This document shows, one piece after another, positions 52,756 through 59,950 of a stretch of 64,000 nucleotides of DNA (the stretch's first letter is position 1; every line of letters starts with the position of its first letter). Location: NCBI GenBank assembly GCA_041746135.1, contig JBGTHQ010000031.1, forward strand, positions 54,026 through 118,025. Reading direction: 5' to 3'. Under the pieces are notes generated by a model that was not told where the DNA came from, made no database searches, and saw nothing but the letters and a program-made list of their open reading frames with translations. The stretch comes from Alg239-R122 sp041746135. GTDB taxonomy: Bacteria; Pseudomonadota; Alphaproteobacteria; Sphingomonadales; Sphingomonadaceae. The position numbers were made by a program, and so were the translations under genes.

Positions 52756-53264
52756 TGGCCGATCTTTCCGATCTTAAAGAAGTTGCCGGCGACGCAGCCG
52801 AAGCCAATGCCGAAGCAGGCGTACAAACCGTATCGCACGTCGAAGCCACACCTTTGCGCGAACAGGAGCTCGACAAGCAGGGCCGCGCCTATGCGACCGG
52901 TCGTCGTAAGGATGCGGTTGCCCGCGTCTGGCTAAAGCCCGGTAGCGGTAAAGTGACCGTCAATGGCCGTGATCAGGATGTTTATTTCGCACGTCCTACT
53001 TTGCGTCTTGTTATTGCGCAGCCCTTTGAAGTTTCCGAACGCGTTGGCCAGTATGATATTGTCTGCACGGTAAAAGGCGGCGGCCTGTCCGGACAGGCGG
53101 GCGCTGTCAAACACGGTATTTCGCAGGCACTGACCAAATACGAGCCCACGCTTCGCGGCGTTGTCAAAGCCGCTGGGTTCCTGACCCGCGACAGTCGCGC
53201 CGTCGAGCGTAAGAAATACGGTCGTGCAAAGGCGCGCAAGAGCTTTCAATTCTCGAAACGCTAA
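52755..53264 (+). CDS. rpsI: 30S ribosomal protein S9
   Basis: A 169-residue protein. The acidic 45-residue N-terminal extension is typical of alphaproteobacterial S9. The core has 'YATGRRKDAVARVWLKPGSG', 'GGGLSGQAGAVKHGISQAL' and the basic tail 'RKKYGRAKARKSFQFSKR', whose end reaches the P-site tRNA. It overlaps rplM by one base and ends at a strong terminator. Confidence 0.97.
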   Translation: MADLSDLKEVAGDAAEANAEAGVQTVSHVEATPLREQELDKQGRAYATGRRKDAVARVWLKPGSGKVTVNGRDQDVYFARPTLRLVIAQPFEVSERVGQYDIVCTVKGGGLSGQAGAVKHGISQALTKYEPTLRGVVKAAGFLTRDSRAVERKKYGRAKARKSFQFSKR

Positions 53265-53290
53265 CGCGCTTTATGCGTTACAGGGTTTTG

Positions 53291-53323
53291 AAAAGGCGGT
53301 CATTTATGGCCGCCTTTTCTTTT
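53291..53323 (+). terminator. Rho-independent terminator of rplM-rpsI
   Basis: AAAAGGCGG (53291-53299) pairs perfectly with CCGCCTTTT (53310-53318) across a 10-nt loop and leads into CTTTT. It sits 26 nt after the rpsI stop. Confidence 0.85.
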
Positions 53324-53410
53324 GCACAATTTTGTGTCAAGATTGCTTTTGCCATTTATTAGTCCCTATTGTGTTAAGGAACACAACTGCCACTCTCTGG
53401 TTGGAGCATT

Positions 53411-54055
53411 ATGGATAGGAATGCAGTCATAAAACTTTCCGTAATGGGCATTTTCATTGTCTGTGCAGGCTTGCTTGTCGGAATGTTCATGTCCTTTTCG
53501 GTACCCTTTGCAAAAGATACGCAATCTTCTGAATGGCAAGGTCCGGTTAAACGCTATGGCTTGGGCCGTGATGCGACGGTGGTCGAGGATATACCTGAAC
53601 CTGAAATGGTCAGAACCGCCGAGAATTCACTACTCAATTATGAATATGGCGAGCGCCGCAATGGCAAACGCGTGCTTGTTCCGGGAGAATCGTCGCGTAA
53701 AGAAGACCGGCTTGCTCGTATGCAAGACGCAGCTTTTGCGGAGCACGATTATAGCGAACCGGAATTCACCGAGGATGAGATGGGAAGCCTTTCGCGCGGC
53801 ACCAATTTTACCGACGGAACCATAGAGCCTGCAACCAAAATATCTTCGGCGCCCCCCGTTCAGGTCAAAGAACCGATTGTGGGAAAAATTATTGATGCAA
53901 AAAGCGGCACAAACACTACGCAAGCCAGCGCGGTGAAATCTGACGCGGTTAAATCTAACCCTGTAAAATTAGAAAGCCAAGTTACCAAGAATGTCAAAAG
54001 CGCATTGCGGGGCAATAATGACACTGCCAAAGCGGCCCGCCCGCCGACCGAGTAA
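53411..54055 (+). CDS. Membrane-anchored hypothetical protein
   Basis: A 214-residue protein with one N-terminal helix ('VIKLSVMGIFIVCAGLLVGMF', about 6-27) and a hydrophilic remainder that should be periplasmic. That part is charged and probably mostly disordered, with a short repeat near the C-terminus (AVKSDAVKSNPVK). No domain is recognised. It starts about 90 nt after the rpsI terminator and therefore has its own promoter. Convergent with the OYE-type gene. Confidence 0.65.
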   Translation: MDRNAVIKLSVMGIFIVCAGLLVGMFMSFSVPFAKDTQSSEWQGPVKRYGLGRDATVVEDIPEPEMVRTAENSLLNYEYGERRNGKRVLVPGESSRKEDRLARMQDAAFAEHDYSEPEFTEDEMGSLSRGTNFTDGTIEPATKISSAPPVQVKEPIVGKIIDAKSGTNTTQASAVKSDAVKSNPVKLESQVTKNVKSALRGNNDTAKAARPPTE

Positions 54056-54090
54056 GCGGGTTAATGCAGATTCTGCTCAACAATCAGGGA

Positions 54091-55410
54091 CTATCCTGCC
54101 TTTTCCTTATCTGCGGATAGAAAGCCGGAGCGGTCTTTAAGCAAGTCCCGGTTGCGCATCATGACTTCGCGGAACCCCTTAAAGGGTGTAAGTTTTTCAT
54201 TCATTTTGCCCGTCTTGGCCAGTGCATAAAGCTGTCCATAATACCAATATTGCACCGCAAATCCGTCCACGGCCCTGAATGCCTGAATGCGTTTCAACAC
54301 GCCAAGCCAGCCCGGAATGAAATGCAGCTTATTCTCATGGACCGGCATTTTTTCTAGACCACCAAATAGCCGGTTCGGCGCGTCGGGCATGGTGCACATC
54401 GGACGCCCCAGCGCGATCATGTCGGCGGCCCCGCTGGACAGCGCATGTTCCATGGCCGCACGTGTGCGAAAGCCCCCCGTAACCATCAGCGGAATTTTCA
54501 CTTTGTCCTGCATCGCCAGCGCGAAATCGACGAAATACGCTTCGCGGAGCGTTGTCGATGGCGCCACATTTTCGGTCATTTCTGGTTCGATACCTTCGAT
54601 GTTTAGCAGCTTGGGCTGTTCATAATTGCCACCGGAAATCTCGATCAGGTCGACGCCGGCATTTTGCAACCACTGGGCCACAATAATACTGTCCTTGAAG
54701 CGAAATCCCCCGCGCTGGAAATCCGCGCTGTTGAGCTTGACCGAAACCGGGAATTTCGCACCAACTCTGGCGCGGACGGCGGCAACCGTCTCCATGAGCA
54801 TCCGCGCGCGATTCTCCAGCGATCCGCCATAATCGTCATTGCGCTTGTTTGCACGCGGACTGAGGAAGGATGAGAGCAGATAGCCATGCGCGGCATGGAT
54901 TTGCACACCAGAAAAGCCGGCCGTTTTTGCCGCGCCAGCAGCAATTGCAAATCGGCCTGTCAGATCGGCTATCTCCTCCACTGTTAGTGCGACCGGTTCG
55001 CCAAACTGACCGCCGGGAATACCGACCTTCACGGATGAGGGGGCCTTGGGATGCGGATTGACGATTTTCATAACCTGTCGTCCGCCGTGGCTGAGCTGCG
55101 CCCAAAATGCATTGCCGTTTCGCGTGGCGGCTTTCGCCATTTTCTTGAGGCCCGCCATAAGCTCTGCGTCCGGCTCTCCGTCGATCACCACATTGCCCGG
55201 TCGCTCCAGGTGATTGCGATCGATGATAATGTTGCCGCTGATGAGCAGCCCCGCCCCGCCATCGGACCACAGGCCATATAATGCGATCAGTTCTTCGGTG
55301 GGTATGCCGCGGCCATTGGCCATACCTTCGGTCATAGCAGCCTTGGCGATACGGTTGGGGATGCTGGCACCGCACGGCAGTTTGAGACGCGATCTGAGAC
55401 TCGATGGCAT
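54091..55410 (-). CDS. Old-yellow-enzyme family NADH:flavin oxidoreductase
   Basis: A 439-residue FMN TIM-barrel protein. It has 'NRIAKAAMTEGMANGRG' near the start and 'FWAQLSHGGRQ' in the second quarter. The substrate and flavin loop is 'QIHAAHGYLLSSFLSPRANKR', then DDYGGSLENRARM. It reduces activated C=C bonds with NAD(P)H, but the natural substrate is not visible. There is no C-terminal Fe-S domain, so it is of the short NemA/XenA-like class, although longer than most (about 360-370). The extra length is C-terminal. Confidence 0.88.
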   Translation of the reverse strand: MPSSLRSRLKLPCGASIPNRIAKAAMTEGMANGRGIPTEELIALYGLWSDGGAGLLISGNIIIDRNHLERPGNVVIDGEPDAELMAGLKKMAKAATRNGNAFWAQLSHGGRQVMKIVNPHPKAPSSVKVGIPGGQFGEPVALTVEEIADLTGRFAIAAGAAKTAGFSGVQIHAAHGYLLSSFLSPRANKRNDDYGGSLENRARMLMETVAAVRARVGAKFPVSVKLNSADFQRGGFRFKDSIIVAQWLQNAGVDLIEISGGNYEQPKLLNIEGIEPEMTENVAPSTTLREAYFVDFALAMQDKVKIPLMVTGGFRTRAAMEHALSSGAADMIALGRPMCTMPDAPNRLFGGLEKMPVHENKLHFIPGWLGVLKRIQAFRAVDGFAVQYWYYGQLYALAKTGKMNEKLTPFKGFREVMMRNRDLLKDRSGFLSADKEKAG

Positions 55411-55603
55411 GCAAATTTCCCCTTTTTACCGGCTTGCCCATGCATGTTAGCTGGCGGGCGGGAACCTGACAAGGCCAGCATCCTTGCCGTTTGTCCGGCG
55501 TATTGAAGCGAGAAATTCTGTGCTTGATCACGCGCCGGACTCGTGACAGATTAGGGAAGGCAAAAATGCGGTATAAACCGGCAAAAGCCAAAGGGGATGC
55601 GAT

Positions 55604-56005
55604 ATGGCAAAGCCAATCGACGGCGACAAGAATCACGATGCCGATTATGGCACTTATGGTTCTGTGCATGAAAATATACAGGCGCAATGGCAGCACAAGA
55701 TCAGCAACCATATTGCTTTTGCGCTGTTGGCCTATACCGGCCTGCAGATATTTGTAGTCATGGGCGCAATTGGGGGGCATGGCATGTCGATGGTGCCCTA
55801 TGTGGCGCTTGTCGTGCTGGTCGCCATCGTCATTCCGCTGGCCCGCAAGCTGGAAAGACAATGGGAACGGTTTCTTGCCAGCGAACCGCCTGTTCCTGTA
55901 ATCGTCAACCGTTATCGTTTTGACCGGGTTCGAATATGGGGGTTTGCGATCGGCTTCCCTTTCCTGATCGTTGCTCTGTCGAAATTTGTGGTGACGGAAA
56001 TATAA
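55604..56005 (+). CDS. Small three-helix membrane protein of unknown function
   Basis: A 133-residue protein with a polar N-terminus (MAKPIDGDKNHDADYGTYGS) and three hydrophobic segments near residues 36-56, 61-78 and 110-130. A basic and amphipathic stretch lies between the second and third (LARKLERQWERFL). I recognise no domain. It is preceded by an AGGGG-type ribosome site and followed by pmbA after 95 nt on the same strand. Confidence 0.6.
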   Translation: MAKPIDGDKNHDADYGTYGSVHENIQAQWQHKISNHIAFALLAYTGLQIFVVMGAIGGHGMSMVPYVALVVLVAIVIPLARKLERQWERFLASEPPVPVIVNRYRFDRVRIWGFAIGFPFLIVALSKFVVTEI

Positions 56006-56100
56006 ACATATATCCGGGCGGTAAATACCCTGCTCTATCGGCAGTGCTTCGATCATAACCGCCGATTGACGCGCCCCCGACTGCGCCGTAATGCAGGAGC

Positions 56101-57447
56101 ATGCTTACACCCGAACAGGCGCAGGATCGTGCGCACTCACTCGTACACTCTGCCGTCAATTCCGGTGCGACGTCTGCCGATGCCATCTATCTATGCGATG
56201 CGGCGACACAGATCGGCATTCGTCTGGGCGAGCTGGAGGATGTGGACAGATCGGAAGGCGAAACAATCGGACTGCGTTATTTTGACGGCGCCCGCTCGGC
56301 GACCGTTTCTTCATCCGATATATCTGGCGATGCACTGGCAACCTTGGTTGAACGTGCGCGGGTCATGGCCAAGGCAGCACCGCAGGACGAATATGCGGGA
56401 CTGGCCGATCCCGCTTTGCTCGCCAGCGGCACTTTGCCTGCACTCGATATTGACGACGGACGGCAGCTGGACCCAAAGGTCTTGCGCGAACTAGCGCTCG
56501 AAGCCGAAGATGCCGCTCGTGCCGTATGCGGGGTCACCAATAGCGAAGGGAGCGGCGCCAGTGCCGGCAAGGTAACGGTCGCGCTGGCCACCAGCACCGG
56601 GTTTGCAGGCAGCTATTCGGGCACCGGCTACGGCATTTCCGCTAGTGTTCTGGCGGGTAAGAACAGCGATATGCAGCGCGACTACGCGTCCCACAGCACG
56701 CGGCATTTCGGCGATCTGGAAAACGCAGCGGCGATCGGCCAGCGCGCCGGCGAGCGCGCGGTGGCGCGGATGAACCCGGGCACGGTCAAAAGCGGTGCGA
56801 TGCCGGTCGTGTTCGATCCGCGCATGGGCGGCAGTCTGGTCGGTCATCTGCTCGGCGCGATTTCGGGACAGGCGATCGCGCGCGAGACGAGTTTTCTTTT
56901 GGACGCGCTGGATACGATGGTTTTCGACAGTTCCGTCACTCTCTTCGACGACCCGCATCTGCCTCGCGGACTGCGTTCGAAAACGTTCGACGGGGAAGGG
57001 TTGCTGACATCGTCACGCAAAATCGTGGATACAGGCCGGCTGACCACTTGGCTGTTGAATGCGGCTACCGCGCGGCAGCTGAATCTTCAGCCCACTGGCC
57101 ACGCCACACGCAGCCCATCGGGATCGCCAGGCACCGGCGCAACCAATTTGCATATTGCCGCGGGTACGCAAACGCGAGAGGCGCTTATGGACGATATCAG
57201 ACAGGGGGTCTATATTACCGAACTGATCGGCATGGGTGTCAATGGCGTCACGGGCGATTACAGCCGCGGCGCGAGCGGTTTTCTTATTCAGGACGGGCAG
57301 ATTGGCCCGCCCATAAGCGGGATCACCATTGCCGGTAACCTGAAAGACATGTTCGCGGCGATGATTCCGGCAGATGACCTTGAAATGCGCCGCGCTGTGA
57401 ATGTGCCGACTCTGCGCATCGACGGAATGATGGTAGCCGGTGATTGA
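56101..57447 (+). CDS. pmbA: TldE/PmbA-family metalloprotease component
   Basis: A 448-residue protein. The family pattern is visible in 'GELEDVDRSEGETIGLRYFDG', 'MPVVFDPRMGGSLVGHLLGAI', 'GLRSKTFDGEGLLTSS', 'HIAAGTQTREALMDDI' and 'GVYITELIGMGVNGVTGDYSRGASGFLI'. TldD-TldE complexes cleave unfolded peptides, including microcin and antitoxin substrates; the zinc site is in TldD, which is not in this window. The start ATG at 56101 matches the usual N-terminus. The cysQ-like gene follows 6 nt later. Confidence 0.92.
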   Translation: MLTPEQAQDRAHSLVHSAVNSGATSADAIYLCDAATQIGIRLGELEDVDRSEGETIGLRYFDGARSATVSSSDISGDALATLVERARVMAKAAPQDEYAGLADPALLASGTLPALDIDDGRQLDPKVLRELALEAEDAARAVCGVTNSEGSGASAGKVTVALATSTGFAGSYSGTGYGISASVLAGKNSDMQRDYASHSTRHFGDLENAAAIGQRAGERAVARMNPGTVKSGAMPVVFDPRMGGSLVGHLLGAISGQAIARETSFLLDALDTMVFDSSVTLFDDPHLPRGLRSKTFDGEGLLTSSRKIVDTGRLTTWLLNAATARQLNLQPTGHATRSPSGSPGTGATNLHIAAGTQTREALMDDIRQGVYITELIGMGVNGVTGDYSRGASGFLIQDGQIGPPISGITIAGNLKDMFAAMIPADDLEMRRAVNVPTLRIDGMMVAGD

Positions 57448-57453
57448 TACAGC

Positions 57454-58242
57454 ATGATAGATTATGATGCATTGACCCGCATCGTTCGGCAAGCGGGCGA
57501 CATCGCCCTGATGGGATGGGCCAAAGCGGGCGATGACCTGAAAGTCTGGCAAAAGAATAATGACAGTCCGGTCAGCGAAAGCGATCTCGCCGTCGATCAT
57601 TTTTTGAAAGACCGATTGGGAAAATTGTTACCTGCTGCAGGTTGGCTTTCGGAAGAGACGGCAGATAATCTCGATCGGCTGGGCGACGACCTTATCTGGC
57701 TGGTGGATCCGATTGACGGAACCCGCGATTTCGTACGTGGCCGGACCGGCTGGTGCATATCGGTCGCGCTCATCAGCAACAATCGCCCGCTCGTTGGCGT
57801 CCTCTATGCGCCCGCACGCGAGGAATTCTGGATGGGCAAAGCGGGCGAGGGCGCGACCCGTAACGGCAGGCATTTGATCGCAAGCAAGCGGCGGGCATTT
57901 GCCGGAGCCCGGGTCCCCGCTGCACAGCTGATGAAAGTCGATCATATGCTGGCCAGGGTGGAACAACCCAACAGTATCGCCCTGCGCATGGCGATGGTTG
58001 CGGCTAACGAGGCTGACTTGGTGGCGACGTTGCGCTGGGGGCACGAATGGGACATTGGTGCAGCTGCCCTCATTGCCCGCGAAGCAGGCGCCCGCGTTAC
58101 CGATGCCCTGGGACGGCCTTTTCATTACAACAGCCGCAAGGGGCAGGCTTTCGGCGTATTATGCTGCGCACCCGCATTCCACGCAGAGGCGGTAGAGCAT
58201 CTGCGCGAGCGAGCAGAAGCCGTTTTAGGGCGAGATCTGTAA
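57454..58242 (+). CDS. cysQ: Inositol monophosphatase-family protein, CysQ-like (3'(2'),5'-bisphosphate nucleotidase)
   Basis: A 262-residue Mg-dependent phosphatase. It has 'DSPVSESDLAVDHFLKDRL', the metal-binding Glu in LSEETAD, 'LVDPIDGTRDFVRGRTGWCIS' (the D-P-I-D-G-T signature) and a C-terminal 'GHEWDIGAAALIAREAGARVTD'. Both IMPase and CysQ share these. The WDxGA and GTRDF segments together with length favour CysQ or a histidinol-phosphatase-like member. It follows pmbA by 6 nt, so one operon is likely. Convergent with the next gene. Confidence 0.85.
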   Translation: MIDYDALTRIVRQAGDIALMGWAKAGDDLKVWQKNNDSPVSESDLAVDHFLKDRLGKLLPAAGWLSEETADNLDRLGDDLIWLVDPIDGTRDFVRGRTGWCISVALISNNRPLVGVLYAPAREEFWMGKAGEGATRNGRHLIASKRRAFAGARVPAAQLMKVDHMLARVEQPNSIALRMAMVAANEADLVATLRWGHEWDIGAAALIAREAGARVTDALGRPFHYNSRKGQAFGVLCCAPAFHAEAVEHLRERAEAVLGRDL

Positions 58243-58253
58243 ATTTCTGCATC

Positions 58254-58697
58254 TCAGCTATTGCGTGAAAGATTGCGCATAAGTCCCCATATTATTATTA
58301 CGCCCGACACCAATCCCAGAAACGCTCCGACATATATTAAAATATCGGTCGTTAGTTCGTAGGTGGCCGAAGCGGAATAGCCTTTGCCTGCTATCGGCAA
58401 TGCGTTGCTCGCCCCGGTTGCCGCTGCAAGCGTTATGGCGATCCATATGAGATACATGCTGGCTATGATCATATGAAAGGCGGCGCTCAAAAGCACGGCT
58501 TTGAGTCTGAGCATTGACCAGATCAGTCCAAATATCATCAAAGCCATACCGCTTTGTACCGCCGCAAGGTGGGCGGACAACGCCATACGTGTGTTTGCAA
58601 AAATAGGAATTGCGAAGCCCTGTGCCAATCCCAGAAGAAAAAGAATCGCACCTGAAAAAACAAGTCGCTTGCCCTGTGCCGATATTTCCATTTTCAT
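58254..58697 (-). CDS. Hydroxylaminobenzene mutase-like small membrane protein
   Basis: A 147-residue protein with four hydrophobic helices. The start 'RLVFSGAILFLLGLAQGFAIP' followed by 'NTRMALSAHLAAVQSGM' closely follows the layout I recall for (hydroxyamino)benzene mutases (HabA/HabB). Those have NPRMGLSAHLEGV at this point. They rearrange hydroxylaminobenzene to aminophenol in nitroarene breakdown. It lies 28 nt after the HxlR regulator gene on the same strand, so it is probably regulated by it. The assignment rests on pattern memory only. Confidence 0.5.
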   Translation of the reverse strand: MKMEISAQGKRLVFSGAILFLLGLAQGFAIPIFANTRMALSAHLAAVQSGMALMIFGLIWSMLRLKAVLLSAAFHMIIASMYLIWIAITLAAATGASNALPIAGKGYSASATYELTTDILIYVGAFLGLVSGVIIIWGLMRNLSRNS

Positions 58698-58725
58698 GCG
58701 GAAGCCCCGTTACGGATCGGATTCT

Positions 58726-59268
58726 TTACATTCCGGCCAATCGTTTCACATTCGATTCATCACGCTCCCCGATTTCGCCTTGCGAGGCTTTCAGATCGTT
58801 CTCATCGATCCAGCACAGGTCCTTATGATCCAATATGCGTCCGTCGCTGGCGTGTATCGCAATCTGGGATATCGGTTCGTGATTGCGGGCGTCGACCAGT
58901 ACCGGATTGGAAGGCACACCCGATTCCCATCGCTCACCCCATTGCCGCAGCGCGATCATGACGGGCAACAGGTCGAGCCCCTTGTCGGTCAGACGATATT
59001 CGATCTTGCGCCGATCATCGGCGCAGGGTGCTCGTTTCAATATACCTCCGCCGACCAATCGGGTCAGACGGTTGGACAAGATGTTGCGGGCGATGCCGAG
59101 CTCTTCCAGAAATTCCTCGAAATGATAGATACCGTTGAACGAAGCGCGCAGGATCATAAAAGACCAGCGCTCTCCCATAGTCTCCAGAGCAAGCGGCAAG
59201 CCGCAGTTTTCGGCAAGTTCGTGTAATGGCTCGCGTAATTTATTCATATACATCCAATCCTGAGACAC
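58726..59268 (-). CDS. HxlR-family winged-helix regulator
   Basis: A 180-residue protein. The HxlR domain covers about residues 15-110: 'CGLPLALETMGERWSFMILR', 'YHFEEFLEELGIARNILSNRL', then 'EYRLTDKGLDLLPVMIALRQWGERW'. The C-terminal 60 residues extend beyond the usual domain. I start it at a GTG (59268), because GGAG lies 6 nt upstream; the next ATG (59253) is weaker. HxlR proteins often sense aldehydes, quinones or thiol-reactive compounds. Two Cys (near 23 and 82) could be sensors. A symmetric dyad lies upstream. Confidence 0.9.
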   Translation of the reverse strand: MSQDWMYMNKLREPLHELAENCGLPLALETMGERWSFMILRASFNGIYHFEEFLEELGIARNILSNRLTRLVGGGILKRAPCADDRRKIEYRLTDKGLDLLPVMIALRQWGERWESGVPSNPVLVDARNHEPISQIAIHASDGRILDHKDLCWIDENDLKASQGEIGERDESNVKRLAGM

Positions 59269-59310
59269 AACCTACTCCAACTCGCCCGAAAGCTGAAAAG
59301 TTTTTTAAGT

Positions 59311-59362
59311 TTTAGGTTGCAACTTAAAATCTAATATATTAGGTAGTGATTCGCAACCTAAA
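59311..59362. promoter_or_regulatory. 52-bp concentric dyad between HxlR gene and the secreted-protein gene (likely operator)
   Basis: The outer arms TTTAGGTTGC (59311-59320) and GCAACCTAAA (59353-59362) are perfect complements. The centre holds the perfect 12-bp palindrome CTAATATATTAG (59331-59342), exactly concentric and spaced by 10 nt on each side. A further CAACCTA copy overlaps the GTG of the HxlR gene (59268-59274). The dyad lies between divergent genes, so it is a strong candidate binding site for the HxlR regulator. Confidence 0.6.
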
Positions 59363-59411
59363 TTATTGCACACGATTCTCCCTAGGAACTCATATCGAAA
59401 GGAATAAGGAA

Positions 59412-59756
59412 ATGACCGCCACCACCTGGAATCTGCACCCCTATTTACGCAATTTTCTGTTCGCTCTCGCCGCGATTTTCGTATCCTCTTTCATGCTGAC
59501 CAACACCGCGATGGCCAAAGGGGAGCCGGTTTATTACGAAGCCACGCTGGCCGCGCCCGTTAAGGACAATGTCACCATCGTCAAGGGAACGATTTGGCAT
59601 TGCAGGAACAACGTTTGCAAAGCTTCCAAATCGCGCACCAAGGACGCCTATGTCTGCGCCAAGCTGGCGCGCAAAGTGGGCGAAGTCACGGCTTTTGAAA
59701 TAAAGGGCGTTCCTTTCGATCCGGCGGCGCTGGTCAGCTGCAACGGCAAGAGCTAA
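59412..59756 (+). CDS. Small secreted protein, CC_3452-like
   Basis: A 114-residue protein from the ATG at 59412, with AAGGA at 59407-59411 or 59399-59403. The N-terminal helix 'NFLFALAAIFVSSFMLTNTAMA' is a signal peptide. The mature part has 'TIWHCRNNVCKASKSR', 'AYVCAKLARKVGEVTAF' and a final 'SCNGKS'. Its four Cys probably form two disulfides in the periplasm. The layout resembles the sphingomonad and caulobacter CC_3452 family, of unknown function. It is divergent from the HxlR gene across the dyad and ends at a strong terminator. Confidence 0.6.
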   Translation: MTATTWNLHPYLRNFLFALAAIFVSSFMLTNTAMAKGEPVYYEATLAAPVKDNVTIVKGTIWHCRNNVCKASKSRTKDAYVCAKLARKVGEVTAFEIKGVPFDPAALVSCNGKS

Positions 59757-59813
59757 TCAGTTACCTAATCTTCCCGTTCGGGCCTGGCCCCTTACCCGTA
59801 GCCCGGACATACT

Positions 59814-59883
59814 GCCCATGGCATGGCAAAACGCGGCCGGCCGCCTCTCTGGCCTTTGTCGTTTTGCGCCATGGGCTTTTTTT
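59814..59883 (+). terminator. Large Rho-independent terminator
   Basis: The outer arms are GCCCATGG (59814-59821) with CCATGGGC (59869-59876), and the inner arms are CAAAACG (59827-59833) with CGTTTTG (59860-59866). An internal GGCC-rich loop lies between them. Seven T follow at 59877-59883. It ends the secreted-protein transcript and isolates rsh. Confidence 0.75.
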
Positions 59884-59950
59884 GCGCCTTATTTGCCGCG
59901 ATGCACAAATTTACATTGCATGAAACGCGCAAAAGCAACACATTTGCAAT

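Noticed and set aside
54836..56056. 406-codon - strand frame covering the OYE gene start and the small membrane protein gene
   Set aside because: Partly out of frame in the OYE gene and antisense to 55604-56005. Its product is Arg/His/Gln-rich without a domain.
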